From the NCBI RefSeq assembly GCF_900446215.1, contig NZ_UAQZ01000014.1:558001-622000 (forward strand): a stretch of 64,000 nt of DNA, in the 5' to 3' direction. Origin of the DNA: Burkholderia cenocepacia. GTDB lineage: Bacteria; Pseudomonadota; Gammaproteobacteria; Burkholderiales; Burkholderiaceae. How positions within the stretch are numbered: the first letter of the stretch is position 1; every line of letters starts with the position of its first letter. This document shows positions 52,182-60,341 of this stretch, in pieces. The notes under the pieces were generated by a model. It ran no database searches and had not been told where the DNA came from. It saw only the letters and a program-made list of their open reading frames with translations. The position numbers and the translations under genes are program-made.

Positions 52182-53120
52182 TTGTGGGCTAGGGTCACCG
52201 GCTCGGCCGTTCGTATCGAATCGCAGTGGCGTCAGCCTGACCTCTCGACTTCACGCGTATGCGCGGCGAGATCAACGGGGGTCGTAGTCGCTCGTTGGCA
52301 GATCCAGAGCCACGCCCCGCGTCAGTTCGTAGCGCCCGCTCTTAGGTACTACACAGTCGGAGTCGCACTACGATGCAGTGACATCTTCTTCTCGGTCGAC
52401 GGGAAAATGATTCACGACGGCATGATCAGCGTCGGATCTGCTCACGTCACTGCACCGGGCCAAACCGCCGAAGCGGTGTTCCGCCGTCCCTGTGACGTCC
52501 TCCATCTCTTTTTTGAAGACTCGTTTCTTGATCATTGCGGCAGTGAGACGATAAGGTTGCTATCGCGCGCGGAGGCGCGTCCACAACCATGCATTCAGCA
52601 CGATCCTGCGATCGCGAAACTCGCGTTCGCGTTGACCGATGCAACCCATATCGAATCATCCTACAGCGAGTTGTATACCGAGAGCCTGAGCTTGGCTATC
52701 GTTACCCGATTGCTCGCGCGGGCGACTGGAGGAACTGTCGATACAACCGTATCGCGTGGCCTCAGTCGACATAGACTCAATCTCATATTCGAATACATTG
52801 ACGCTCACCTCGACCACCAACTCTCATTGGCGGAGATGTCGCGCGTGGTCGGGTTGACCAGCATGCACTTCGCGGCTCAGTTCCGTCTCGCCACGGGCTC
52901 CCGTCCTCACGAATACCTCCTGCGGCGGCGCATCGAATACGCTCAGGACATGTTGCGTCGATCCGACGCACCTTTACCCGATATTGCACTCTCGGCGGGA
53001 TTTCGCAATCAATCGCATTTCACTGCGGTGTTCAAACGCTTTACGGGCGATACGCCAGGACGATGGCGAAACATGCATGCAGCCAGCGTAGCGATGACGC
53101 CGAATGCGACATGCGTCTGA
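52182..53120 (+). CDS. AraC-family regulator, 5' end altered by the IS3 element
   Basis: About 312 residues of AraC-like sequence. The sensor domain includes YYTVGVALRCSDIFFSVDGK and VFRRPCDVLHLFFEDSFLD. The C-terminal HTH has LDHQLSLAEMSRVVGLTSMH, FAAQFRLATGSRPHEYLLRR and IALSAGFRNQSHFTAVFKRF. No ATG with a ribosome site lies between the IS end (52177) and the AraC homology; the frame runs back into the IS, so the native start was probably removed. A TTG at 52182 or an IS-internal ATG (52137) may serve. It precedes the alpha/beta hydrolase gene, which it may activate. Confidence 0.78.
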   Translation: MWARVTGSAVRIESQWRQPDLSTSRVCAARSTGVVVARWQIQSHAPRQFVAPALRYYTVGVALRCSDIFFSVDGKMIHDGMISVGSAHVTAPGQTAEAVFRRPCDVLHLFFEDSFLDHCGSETIRLLSRAEARPQPCIQHDPAIAKLAFALTDATHIESSYSELYTESLSLAIVTRLLARATGGTVDTTVSRGLSRHRLNLIFEYIDAHLDHQLSLAEMSRVVGLTSMHFAAQFRLATGSRPHEYLLRRRIEYAQDMLRRSDAPLPDIALSAGFRNQSHFTAVFKRFTGDTPGRWRNMHAASVAMTPNATCV

Positions 53121-53180
53121 GATACGCTCGAAAAAATTTTCCGGCGACAACGCCGACGCTCACCACTCCAGGAGATTGAT

Positions 53181-54071
53181 ATGACGACTGCAGCACGTAC
53201 CTCCATTCCGTCCGTGTCCATCAAGACCATCGAAGCCGATGGCGTCAACGTGTTCTACCGCGAGGCCGGCCCCGCCGACGCCCCGGTCATCCTGCTGCTA
53301 CACGGCTTCCCCTCGTCGTCGCACATGTTTCGTGAACTGATCCCGCGCCTGGCGTCGCAATACCGCGTCATCTCCCCCGACCTGCCCAGTTTCGGCTTTA
53401 CGACCGTCCCCGAAGCACGCAACTACACCTACTCGTTCGATGCACTCGCCGGCACCGCCGAAGCCTTCGTCGATGCGCTCAAGCTCAACCGCTATGCGAT
53501 CTACGTGTTCGACTATGGCGCGCCTGTCGGTTTCCGACTCGCCGTCAAGCATCCCGAGCGCGTAACCGCCCTCATCTCCCAGAACGGCAACGCCTACGAG
53601 GAAGGCCTCGGCGATGCATGGGATCCGATCCGCCGCTACTGGGCCGACCCTACTCCCGAGAACCGCCAGACCATCGCCGACGCGATCCTCAATCTCGAAG
53701 GCACCCGCTGGCAGTACGTACACGGTGTCGCCAATCCCGATGCCGTCGCGCCCGAAGCCTATATTCTCGACGCGGCCCTGCTCGAGCGCCCCGGCATCAA
53801 GGAAATCCAGCTCGACCTGTTCCTCGACTACGCGTCGAACCTGAAGCTCTATCCGCAGTTCCAGGCCTTCTTCCGCGACTTCAAGCCGCCGACGCTCGCC
53901 ATCTGGGGCAAGCACGACCCGTTCTTCATTCCGCCCGGTGCCGAGGCCTACAAGCGCGACAACCCCAACGTGACCGTCACGATGCTCGACACTGGCCACT
54001 TCGCTCTCGAAACACACGTCGATCAGATCGCTAACGAAATCCACCAACTGATGGTGAAAGTAGCCAACTAA
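53181..54071 (+). CDS. Alpha/beta-fold hydrolase with Asp nucleophile (haloalkane dehalogenase/epoxide hydrolase-like)
   Basis: 296 residues, AGGAGA ribosome site. LLLHGFPSSSHMFRELIPRL supplies the oxyanion HGFP motif. The nucleophile is Asp111 in YVFDYGAPVGFRLA, where serine hydrolases would have Ser. WGKHDPFFIPPGA supplies the acid, and LDTGHFALETH the catalytic His. Such Asp-nucleophile enzymes include haloalkane dehalogenases, epoxide hydrolases and fluoroacetate dehalogenases; the Tyr in place of the halide-binding Trp after the Asp makes dehalogenase activity uncertain. It lies 60 bp after the AraC gene. Confidence 0.87.
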   Translation: MTTAARTSIPSVSIKTIEADGVNVFYREAGPADAPVILLLHGFPSSSHMFRELIPRLASQYRVISPDLPSFGFTTVPEARNYTYSFDALAGTAEAFVDALKLNRYAIYVFDYGAPVGFRLAVKHPERVTALISQNGNAYEEGLGDAWDPIRRYWADPTPENRQTIADAILNLEGTRWQYVHGVANPDAVAPEAYILDAALLERPGIKEIQLDLFLDYASNLKLYPQFQAFFRDFKPPTLAIWGKHDPFFIPPGAEAYKRDNPNVTVTMLDTGHFALETHVDQIANEIHQLMVKVAN

Positions 54072-54209
54072 AAGACGCCTCACGTGACCGCAGACCTCTG
54101 CCGCTACCAGTGCAGATGGTCTGCGACACGCGCCCAACGGGCGGCACGCGAGCGTAACCCTTTAAATCGAAATTTTTGGGTTACGATTCGGCGGAAGGAG
54201 CAGCTCACC

Positions 54210-54803
54210 ATGGATTTGACAGACACCTCGACCGAAAGCACTTCAAGCACCGACTTTCTCGGAGGTCACAGTGCGCTCGATGCGCTGAATACGTTGCAGC
54301 TTATCGATGGTTCATTGACGGACATGTGGGCGACAGACACGGACGTCGAGACATGGATGGCGCGTCATAGACTCGCTGCAGACGCGCAACAGCGCCGGTT
54401 TCCCGAACGTGCACTAGTCGATACCGCACGCGAATTGCGTGAGGCCACTCGCAAGTTGGTCCTGGCCCGCAAGTCCGGCAATAAGCTCGAGTTGCGGACG
54501 ATAAATCGCATGCTAGCCAGTGCGCGGCGAACATCGCAGATTCTGATCACAGAGGACGGCGCTCCGAAGATCGTCGAACGATACGAGGACCGCACCCCCG
54601 ACGAGTTTCTGGCACCGCTTACGGAAGCCGTCTCTCAGCTGATTTGCGATACCGACTTTTCTCTGGTCAAGAAATGCGAGAACCCCGACTGCATGCTGTG
54701 GTTCCTCGATCGTACAAAGTCACATCGACGTCGGTGGTGCAGCATGGCTTTGTGCGGGAACCGTCTGAAGGTCGCGGCTTTTAGACGGCGGCACAGCAGC
54801 TGA
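54210..54803 (+). CDS. CGNR zinc-finger (ABATE-domain) protein
   Basis: 197 residues from the ATG at 54210, preceded by GGAAGGAG. The N-terminal ABATE domain contains GGHSALDALNTLQLIDGSLT. The C-terminal zinc finger is CENPDCMLWFLDRTKSHRRRWC followed by SMALCGNRLK, the CGNR signature with four cysteines. Family members are thought to be stress-responsive transcription regulators. It lies about 140 bp downstream of the hydrolase gene on the same strand. Confidence 0.9.
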   Translation: MDLTDTSTESTSSTDFLGGHSALDALNTLQLIDGSLTDMWATDTDVETWMARHRLAADAQQRRFPERALVDTARELREATRKLVLARKSGNKLELRTINRMLASARRTSQILITEDGAPKIVERYEDRTPDEFLAPLTEAVSQLICDTDFSLVKKCENPDCMLWFLDRTKSHRRRWCSMALCGNRLKVAAFRRRHSS

Positions 54804-55264
54804 TGTATAGGCTAAGCTGAGAGAAATTACACATACGAGCATCGCGTCGACAAAAAAACTGGTCGAGCGCACGGTCACGTGTGTACGACACTGATACCCG
54901 TTCGAGCCTTACCCGATGGAGAAATGGGTTTGCGGTCTGAATTTTTGGGTGCAATCCAACCACAAGGATTATTTCTTCGCCATTGTCGATGACCTGAGCA
55001 CCAGCTGATCGCAGCCGCAAAGTGTGAATGACGAGATTGGCCCTGCGAAGAAGATCATCGCCAACCTCAGACAGGTTAAGAGAAGTGGCATGCAAGTGAA
55101 GGCAGAAACCGAGATCAGGCGGCTATTCCGACTCTGATCTATCGCACAATCAGGGGATAGACGTATATGTTCGAAGCGCGACAGTACTCCACCATCATCG
55201 CTACCACGTCGACCATCACGATACGAACGCTAACCAGGCGCGACTCGCTGTCACGAGAATGCGC
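54804..55264. other. 460-bp region without a supportable gene
   Basis: Between the CGNR gene and the 3' end of the CBASS effector gene. A minus-strand frame at 54781-55095 and a plus-strand frame around 54916-55135 (EKWVCGLNFWVQSNHKD) are open for a while but have stops or no ribosome site. It may hold a decayed gene at the edge of the defence island. Confidence 0.4.
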
Positions 55265-55749
55265 TCAAAGCTTGAGAAGCGCCTTGATCGAGATCCATTC
55301 CTGCGAAATAGAAGGGTTTAATTTATCGAACGTCCTCGACGAAAGGGTGACACCCGCCGTGGACTTCGCCGCTTCATACGAGGTCAACGAATCGAGGGCC
55401 ATCGCAGCGAACGTCGTGGCAGCCGGACGAGATTGAAACAATCGGTACACGTCGTCGTATGTCTTCTCGAATCGCATCCTCAACCACTCGAGTCGCAACC
55501 AGCGGGATACTAGTTGCTCGCTGAAGACCACCTGCGACGCGGCCAGAATCACGCCGAGATCAGACTGGCGGTTAATTACACAGACGAGCCAGAGCACTGC
55601 ATATACGAGAAGCTTGATGCGCTCGAAGCGCACCATCGATAGAGCGATGGTCTTGCTGAAGAGACTATTTTCGAGCAACTGTGCCGCGAGCCTCCTATTC
55701 GGATCGCGTGCATCATTGTTGTAGTACCCGTCTGTCGCTTGGTGATTAA

Positions 55750-56663
55750 GAGACGGTTTCAAAAAGGCCCGGTGGGGCTGTTAACTTGCGCGGCGAGCTG
55801 TTAACCTCAGGCATCGGAACAACTGAGACCGAGGAGATGGCCAAGCCGATCATTGACGACGAACTGTGGACATTGATCGAGCCGTTATTGCCGCCACCCA
55901 AGCCGCGGCGCGAGAAAAACCCAGGCCGCCTGCCTGTTTCGAATCGCGCCGCGCTGACCGGCATCCTGTTCGTTCTCAAGACCGGACTGCGCTGGCGCGA
56001 CCTGCCCGCCGAGATGGGCTGCGGCTCGGGCGTGACTTGCTGGCGACGGCTACGCGATTGGCAGGCTGCGGGCGTATGGGATCGCCTGCACGAATTGCTG
56101 CTTGCGAAGCTGCGAGCAGCAGACCAAATCGATTTCTCGCGAGCCGCAGTCGATTCCTCATCGATTCGCGCCGTTGGGGCGGGCCAAAAACTGGGCCAAA
56201 CCCCACCGATCGCGCGCGACCAGGTTCTAAGCACCACATCGTCACCGACGCCAATGGCACGCCGCTCGCGGCGATCCTGACCGGCGCGAACGTTCACGAT
56301 GTCACGCAGCTGCTGCCGCTGATCGATGCGATTCCGCCAATTCGTGGGTTGCGCGGCCACCCACTGCAGAGACCGCGCGTGGTCTACGCCGATCGCGGTT
56401 ACGACTCTGAGCGGCATCGACGCGCGTTGCGCGATCGCGGTATCGAGCCGGTTATCGCCAAGCGCCGCACCGAACATGGCAGCGGCCTTGGAAAATATCG
56501 CTGGGTCGTTGAACGCACGCATGCCTGGCTGCATCACTTCCGTCGTCTCCGCATTCGTTTCGAGCGCCGTGCAGACATTCACGGCGCGTTCCTCAAACTC
56601 GGTTGCTGCCTGATCTGCTGGAATACCCTTCGGCGGGCCGACCAGTCTTTATGAAACCGTCTC
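55750..56663 (+). mobile_element. IS5-family (IS427-like) element, copy 1
   Basis: 914 bp. Terminal repeats begin GAGACGGTTTCA on both ends. The target TAA is duplicated (55747-55749 and 56664-56666). It is base-for-base the same, as far as I can compare, as the copy at 61328-62241 and lies in the same orientation. It splits the CBASS effector gene. Confidence 0.95.
55837..56654 (+). CDS. IS5/IS427-type transposase, two frames joined by -1 frameshift (copy 1)
   Basis: The first frame starts at 55837 (MAKPIIDDELWTLIEPLLPP) and ends at 56280. It covers DUF4096 and the first Asp region (AAVDSSSIRAV). The second frame carries KTGPNPTDRARPGSKHHIVT, VYADRGYDSERHRRALRDRG and KYRWVVERTHAWLHHFRRLR with the remaining DDE residues. 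A -1 slip on CAAAAAC at 56185-56191 joins them (GAGQK then TGPNPTD), as in other IS427-group elements. It is likely active. Confidence 0.88.
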
Positions 56664-57013
56664 TAAGACTGACGTAGAACGCGTGGCCGAAGAAGTCCTG
56701 ACGGCGCTTATCCTCAGCTCGAGGCGCCAGATATAAACGGGAAACTTGACCGAGGACAAACAGGACGATGGCATCAATCAAAAAACAGACCTGAACCCAA
56801 TCGTAGATTCTCGGGTACACGCTTTTGTCAAGCAGCAGCGACAGAATCGACAAGACCGCACCGACGTAAAACAGCCAGTCCGTCGCGGTATCGGCAAGCT
56901 CGACATCATCGAAATAGCGTTTTCGTATCGGGTCTGCGTTCGACATTTTTGTTTCAGAGAAAGCGTTCAATAAACCCGCAAGTCGTGTCGCGCTATGCCT
57001 GCCCGAAAGGTCC

Positions 57014-57484
57014 TCAAGCGGCCTCTCGTCCGACGCCATACCGTCGACGGGCGGCCGACGGTGGATGTTCACCACCGCCCGTCCATTTTCCCGTCGCCAG
57101 CCATTCCTCGAAATACCCCAGCCACTCGACGGCCCACGGAATGTACGTCTCCGACAACTTCATGCCTGTAGACCATTCCTGCGCCTTCGGCCACCACAGG
57201 CAGAGCTTTGTACCCCGCCCGTCGTGCGAGTAGGTATGCGGCAGCCGCTTGCCGTTTGCGAGAGCACTCAGGTCGGGCTCCAGTACCAAGAGATCCGGCA
57301 CCTTGCGGCCGGCCTTCAGCCGAAGAAGGCATCGGTATCTGCGCGCATACGGTCCGGGGGAAACAACGAACACGAAGCGCAACTCCTTGCCGGAACACAA
57401 GGTAAATGAACTGTCCGCCAGCTGCAACGACGCGAGATCCAGTGCCCGCGCGGCAAGACTCGGTGGTGGCGGGACGCGTCGCAT
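57014..57484 (-). CDS. CBASS E2-like protein (type II-short)
   Basis: 156 residues. The C-terminal half has the pattern of bacterial E2/UBC-like proteins of short type II CBASS: LPHTYSHDG (81-89), TKLCLWWP with the likely catalytic Cys95, and IPWAVEWLGYFEEWLATGKW (115-134) followed by GGGEH. In the known systems the E2 protein conjugates or primes the CD-NTase C-terminus. No E1 or JAB gene is present. It begins immediately after the CD-NTase stop (TGA-ATG adjacency) and ends about 70 bp before the effector start. Confidence 0.82.
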   Translation of the reverse strand: MRRVPPPPSLAARALDLASLQLADSSFTLCSGKELRFVFVVSPGPYARRYRCLLRLKAGRKVPDLLVLEPDLSALANGKRLPHTYSHDGRGTKLCLWWPKAQEWSTGMKLSETYIPWAVEWLGYFEEWLATGKWTGGGEHPPSAARRRYGVGREAA

Positions 57485-58801
57485 TCAATCACCGTAGAAC
57501 GTGTGCGGCTTCGATCTGGCAATGACGGAAGACGGGGCCGCACCGCCGCCCAGGATTGCCACGCGCCCTGCTTTCCGGTCAGCTTCCCGCCGCGCGCGAT
57601 CATCCCTCAGAATCTCTGCTCGCGCGCGCTCCCCGAAAACTGCGGCCACGACGCGAACGACAGCGTCCAGACCGGCATTTGTTTCGATCACGTCGACAAG
57701 CATGCGCAGATCCCGACAGATACGAGCATGCCACTGGTCAAATGCGCCTTGGCGCTCTCGCGTGTTCATGCTGCTTGCGAGGTTGTCGTAAGGCGACGAC
57801 GGGTTTTGGAGGTACCAGACCTCCCCGCCGCCGAAATCGCGCTCCCGCGTAAAGTACTGCGGCATCGCCTCGACGATATCAAGCAAAAGATCCAGCGGCG
57901 TGGAATGGGGTTTCGGAGCCAGGTCGACATACGCTGCAGCCGCGAGCGTAGTGATGAATACGGACGAGGGTGCGAAGTCCTGGTGACCGGTAGTAGCCTT
58001 CCCGAACGCTACGTTCCGATGTAGTTTAAGCAGTTGTACCAGGCGGCTCAGCAATCGCTCGAAAACCTCGTCGGCCTTCGGAAGGGGCGAAATGGATTTG
58101 CGTACCGAGTCGGCCGCGAATATCAGATGCTTGACGGCGGTGAAGACCGGCGCAATCGCTGCTGCTTGTGCAAAGCTGCGGGTCAGCCCACGTGGATTCG
58201 TGGGTTCGTACGTCCGCAACTGGCGATCTGGGACACGGCCATGCGTGTCGCCGTACGCAGCCCAGGATAGCGGATCGTCGACAACCGGCGTGATATCCGC
58301 GAACATGCCGCCAGCATATTCAAGCGTAACGCACCGTTCCCAGCGCTTGACCTTCAGATTATGAGCGCTCGCATATCGTGACAGAACCGCGTGCAGGTGA
58401 TTGATCAGCAACCCGGGACCACCGTCTCCACCGTATCTCGACATCGCACGCTGATCGAGCCGGGCGACCAGATCGATGTCGAAGCCTTCCCGCGATTCAT
58501 CCGACGGCCTGAGCAACGTCCCGAGTGCCCTGGAGCCGTGGCCATGAATGTTCGTCGTCAGACCGGCGAACTCGTCACTTTCAGCTAGATACTCCGCGGT
58601 GCTGATGTACGAGGACTCGAGCGCCAGAAGTTGCGTTGACGTGGGTTCGTGCGAGCGCGCGATCGTATCGGCAAGGTGAAAAAATTGCGTCTCGGCACGG
58701 TACGAAAAGAAAGGCCGCCGTTGCGGCACCTGCGACGTTGCTCCGTGCCCCTCTTCCCGGCCACCGCCCAGGGAACTAATAGTCAGTGCTGGTGTACTCA
58801 T
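57485..58801 (-). CDS. CD-NTase, cyclic oligonucleotide synthase of CBASS
   Basis: 438 residues. The nucleotidyltransferase core is intact: HGSRALGT with Gly-Ser at 89-90, FDIDLVARL with the metal-binding Asp108 and Asp110, and the third Asp169 in FADITPVV. The length and the all-helical second half match CD-NTases. The C-terminus ends KPHTFYGD, and a small terminal residue after Gly is compatible with E2-dependent conjugation. It should detect phage infection and make a cyclic nucleotide that opens the effector. The second gene of its operon, 22 bp after the YjzC-like gene. Confidence 0.88.
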   Translation of the reverse strand: MSTPALTISSLGGGREEGHGATSQVPQRRPFFSYRAETQFFHLADTIARSHEPTSTQLLALESSYISTAEYLAESDEFAGLTTNIHGHGSRALGTLLRPSDESREGFDIDLVARLDQRAMSRYGGDGGPGLLINHLHAVLSRYASAHNLKVKRWERCVTLEYAGGMFADITPVVDDPLSWAAYGDTHGRVPDRQLRTYEPTNPRGLTRSFAQAAAIAPVFTAVKHLIFAADSVRKSISPLPKADEVFERLLSRLVQLLKLHRNVAFGKATTGHQDFAPSSVFITTLAAAAYVDLAPKPHSTPLDLLLDIVEAMPQYFTRERDFGGGEVWYLQNPSSPYDNLASSMNTRERQGAFDQWHARICRDLRMLVDVIETNAGLDAVVRVVAAVFGERARAEILRDDRARREADRKAGRVAILGGGAAPSSVIARSKPHTFYGD

Positions 58802-58823
58802 TTCGCCGTCTCCCGCTCTCGAA

Positions 58824-58988
58824 TTAGCGCTTATGTTTCGCGGGATCGACCAGGGTGTAGGTCTGGTGACGCCCGGGCGTATGCGGCAGCGGACGGCCTT
58901 TCACTCCCGTCACTTCGGTGCGAGTCGCGTTATTGCGGTACAGCCCCGAGGACAGTGCCGGCGTCCCCGGTTTCAGTGCTTTCGGCAT
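58824..58988 (-). CDS. 54-residue YjzC-like protein, first gene of the CBASS operon
   Basis: MPKALKPGTPALSSGLYRNN, then TEVTGVKGRPLPHTPGRHQT and YTLVDPAKHKR, from the ATG at 58988 with GGAGAG at normal spacing. The KPG.P.P.SG.Y and G..fP.tp..g..Y.LvD.tkh pattern resembles the small YjzC family of unknown function. A longer frame exists upstream but crosses the promoter and a palindrome. It is 22 bp before the CD-NTase gene, so it is surely co-transcribed. Its role is unknown. Confidence 0.75.
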   Translation of the reverse strand: MPKALKPGTPALSSGLYRNNATRTEVTGVKGRPLPHTPGRHQTYTLVDPAKHKR

Positions 58989-59020
58989 GATGCTCTCCTT
59001 CCGCTCAAGAGCCTCGCGCC

Positions 59021-59039
59021 GAATCCGACCGTCGGATTC
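59021..59039. promoter_or_regulatory. Palindrome GAATCCGAC-C-GTCGGATTC in the CBASS/capH intergenic region
   Basis: A perfect 9-bp-arm inverted repeat with a single central base, 33 bp before the YjzC-like start on the minus strand. It lies in the presumed 5' leader or promoter of the CBASS operon and may be a regulator site. Confidence 0.5.
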
Positions 59040-59103
59040 GCACGCGAAAAGGCGTTCGGTCTTCTTGCCTTTTCGGTTCGGAAGTCCGACAATGAAAATA
59101 CTG

Positions 59104-59124
59104 GACTTCAGAATGACTGAAGTC
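59104..59124. promoter_or_regulatory. Palindrome GACTTCAG-AATGA-CTGAAGTC upstream of capH
   Basis: A perfect 8-bp-arm inverted repeat with a 5-bp centre, 31 bp before the capH ATG and between the divergent operons. Spacing between arm centres is about one helical turn, as for XRE dimers. It is the best candidate for a CapH operator that represses both directions. Confidence 0.6.
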
Positions 59125-59155
59125 AAGCATTTTTTTTATCGAATTTCCGAACATC

Positions 59156-59479
59156 ATGCCAACTCTAGGCGAAAAGATCCGCACGTTGCGGAAACGGCAA
59201 GGGCTCACGCTTGATCAGCTGGCCCTTCAGGTCAGCGCGTCCAAGTCATCGATCTGGGAGCTGGAGAACAAGGAAAAGGCACGCCCGTCGGCTGACAGGA
59301 TTGACGCGATCGCGCAAGCGCTCGGCGTCACCTCCGCGTTTCTGCTGGACGACACGCAAGCCGAGCCTTCCAGGAAGGTCGCCGACGAGGCGTTCTTCCG
59401 AAAGTATGAACAGCTAGACGAGCCCGTTAAACGGCAGCTCCAGGACATCCTCGAAGTTCTCGACCGGAAACGTGACTAA
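59156..59479 (+). CDS. capH: XRE-family repressor, CapH-like
   Basis: 107 residues. The HTH_3 domain covers about residues 6-60: KIRTLRKRQGLTLDQLALQV, SASKSSIWELENKEKARPSA and DRIDAIAQALGVTSAFLL. The C-terminal part (EAFFRKYEQLDEPVKRQLQD) is helical and probably dimerises. It overlaps the metallopeptidase gene by 8 bp and is divergent from the CBASS operon. In described systems CapH represses CBASS until CapP cleaves it during DNA damage or infection; the arrangement here fits that model. Confidence 0.85.
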   Translation: MPTLGEKIRTLRKRQGLTLDQLALQVSASKSSIWELENKEKARPSADRIDAIAQALGVTSAFLLDDTQAEPSRKVADEAFFRKYEQLDEPVKRQLQDILEVLDRKRD

Positions 59480-60341
59480 TCAGCCTCTGTCGCCGCAGCG
59501 CGAAGCAATGAAGCTGGTGCAGCTTTGGCGGGCTGTACATGGCGAGGCATTTCCGATCCGGACTGGCGAACTGGCCATTGAATGGTCGCGGCAGGTATCG
59601 CCGGCTCGACCCATCGGCGAAGTTCTAGCCCGGGATCTCGATGGCTTTGAGGGCGGACTGTTCTGGTTGCCCAAGAGGGAAGAATGGGTGATTCTGCATG
59701 CCCCCAACGAAGACGCTCCCGGGCGGGCGAACTTCACCATCGGCCACGAGTTTGGTCACTACGTACTGCATCGCACTCGTGAGGAGGCGTTCCGCTGCTC
59801 GCAGAGCGCGACGCTCGGAGTGGCGGCAAAGGCTATTGAACGCGAAGCCGATTTGTTCGCCTCGTATCTGCTCATGCCGATTGATGATTTCCGGGACCAA
59901 GTGAAGGGCAAACACATTACCCTTAACGTTCTCGGCGAATGCGCCGCCCGATATGGGGTTTCTTTGACGGCGGCGATTCTGAAATGGATCGACTTCACCG
60001 AGCACTCCGCGATCATCGTTTTCGCGCGCGAAGGCATGCTTCACTGGTGGAAGGGCAGCACGAGTGCGAAGAAGTTCGGCTTCAACCATCTTCACGAAGG
60101 CATGGAACTACCGGTGCAATCGCTGGCGATGCAACCTCGCTCAGGGACCTTCGACGTCGACTCCCGCGACGGAATCGAGCATGAACGCGGAATCTGGTTT
60201 CCCGACACAAAAACTCGCGAGATGGTCGTGATTTCTGATCGTTACGACATGAGCATTTCCCTGCTGATGCTCGAAGGCGCGACGTGGGACGCCAGTGACG
60301 ATGAGCTGCTGGCCCCACTCACCGGAACTCCCAGCTTCTGA
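59472..60341 (+). CDS. capP: ImmA/IrrE-family metallopeptidase, CapP-like
   Basis: 289 residues from a GTG inside the end of capH. The zinc-protease motif is HEFGH at residues 92-96 (FTIGHEFGHYVLH), with the third ligand region EREADLFASYLLMP about 35 residues later. The C-terminal 130 residues form a sensor-like region (FAREGMLHWWKGSTSAKKFG). The pair with an upstream XRE gene is the standard repressor/protease switch also used by ICE and CBASS loci. It is expected to cut CapH and so derepress the operon. Confidence 0.88.
   Translation: MTNQPLSPQREAMKLVQLWRAVHGEAFPIRTGELAIEWSRQVSPARPIGEVLARDLDGFEGGLFWLPKREEWVILHAPNEDAPGRANFTIGHEFGHYVLHRTREEAFRCSQSATLGVAAKAIEREADLFASYLLMPIDDFRDQVKGKHITLNVLGECAARYGVSLTAAILKWIDFTEHSAIIVFAREGMLHWWKGSTSAKKFGFNHLHEGMELPVQSLAMQPRSGTFDVDSRDGIEHERGIWFPDTKTREMVVISDRYDMSISLLMLEGATWDASDDELLAPLTGTPSF

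Larger units (their letters stand above)
55265..56946 (-). pseudogene. CBASS membrane effector (four-TM, S-4TM-like), interrupted by an IS5-type element
   Basis: From the ATG at 56946 (MSNADPIRKRYFDDVELADT) to 56664, then, after removing the 914-bp element and one TAA, from 55746 to the stop at 55265: 254 residues, in frame (AFYVSL then NHQATDGYYNN). Four hydrophobic segments are visible: WLFYVGAVLSILSLLL, VCFLIDAIVLFVLGQV, IKLLVYAVLWLVCVI and LGVILAASQVVFS. The layout of two helices, a soluble loop with a GYYNN motif, and two more helices fits the S-4TM pore-forming effectors of CD-NTase systems. A cyclic nucleotide would open it and kill the infected cell. As it stands the protein is truncated after about 94 native residues. 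Confidence 0.8.

Noticed and set aside
54781..55095. 104-codon minus-strand frame beside the CGNR gene
   Set aside because: It overlaps the CGNR gene end, has no ribosome site and resembles nothing known.
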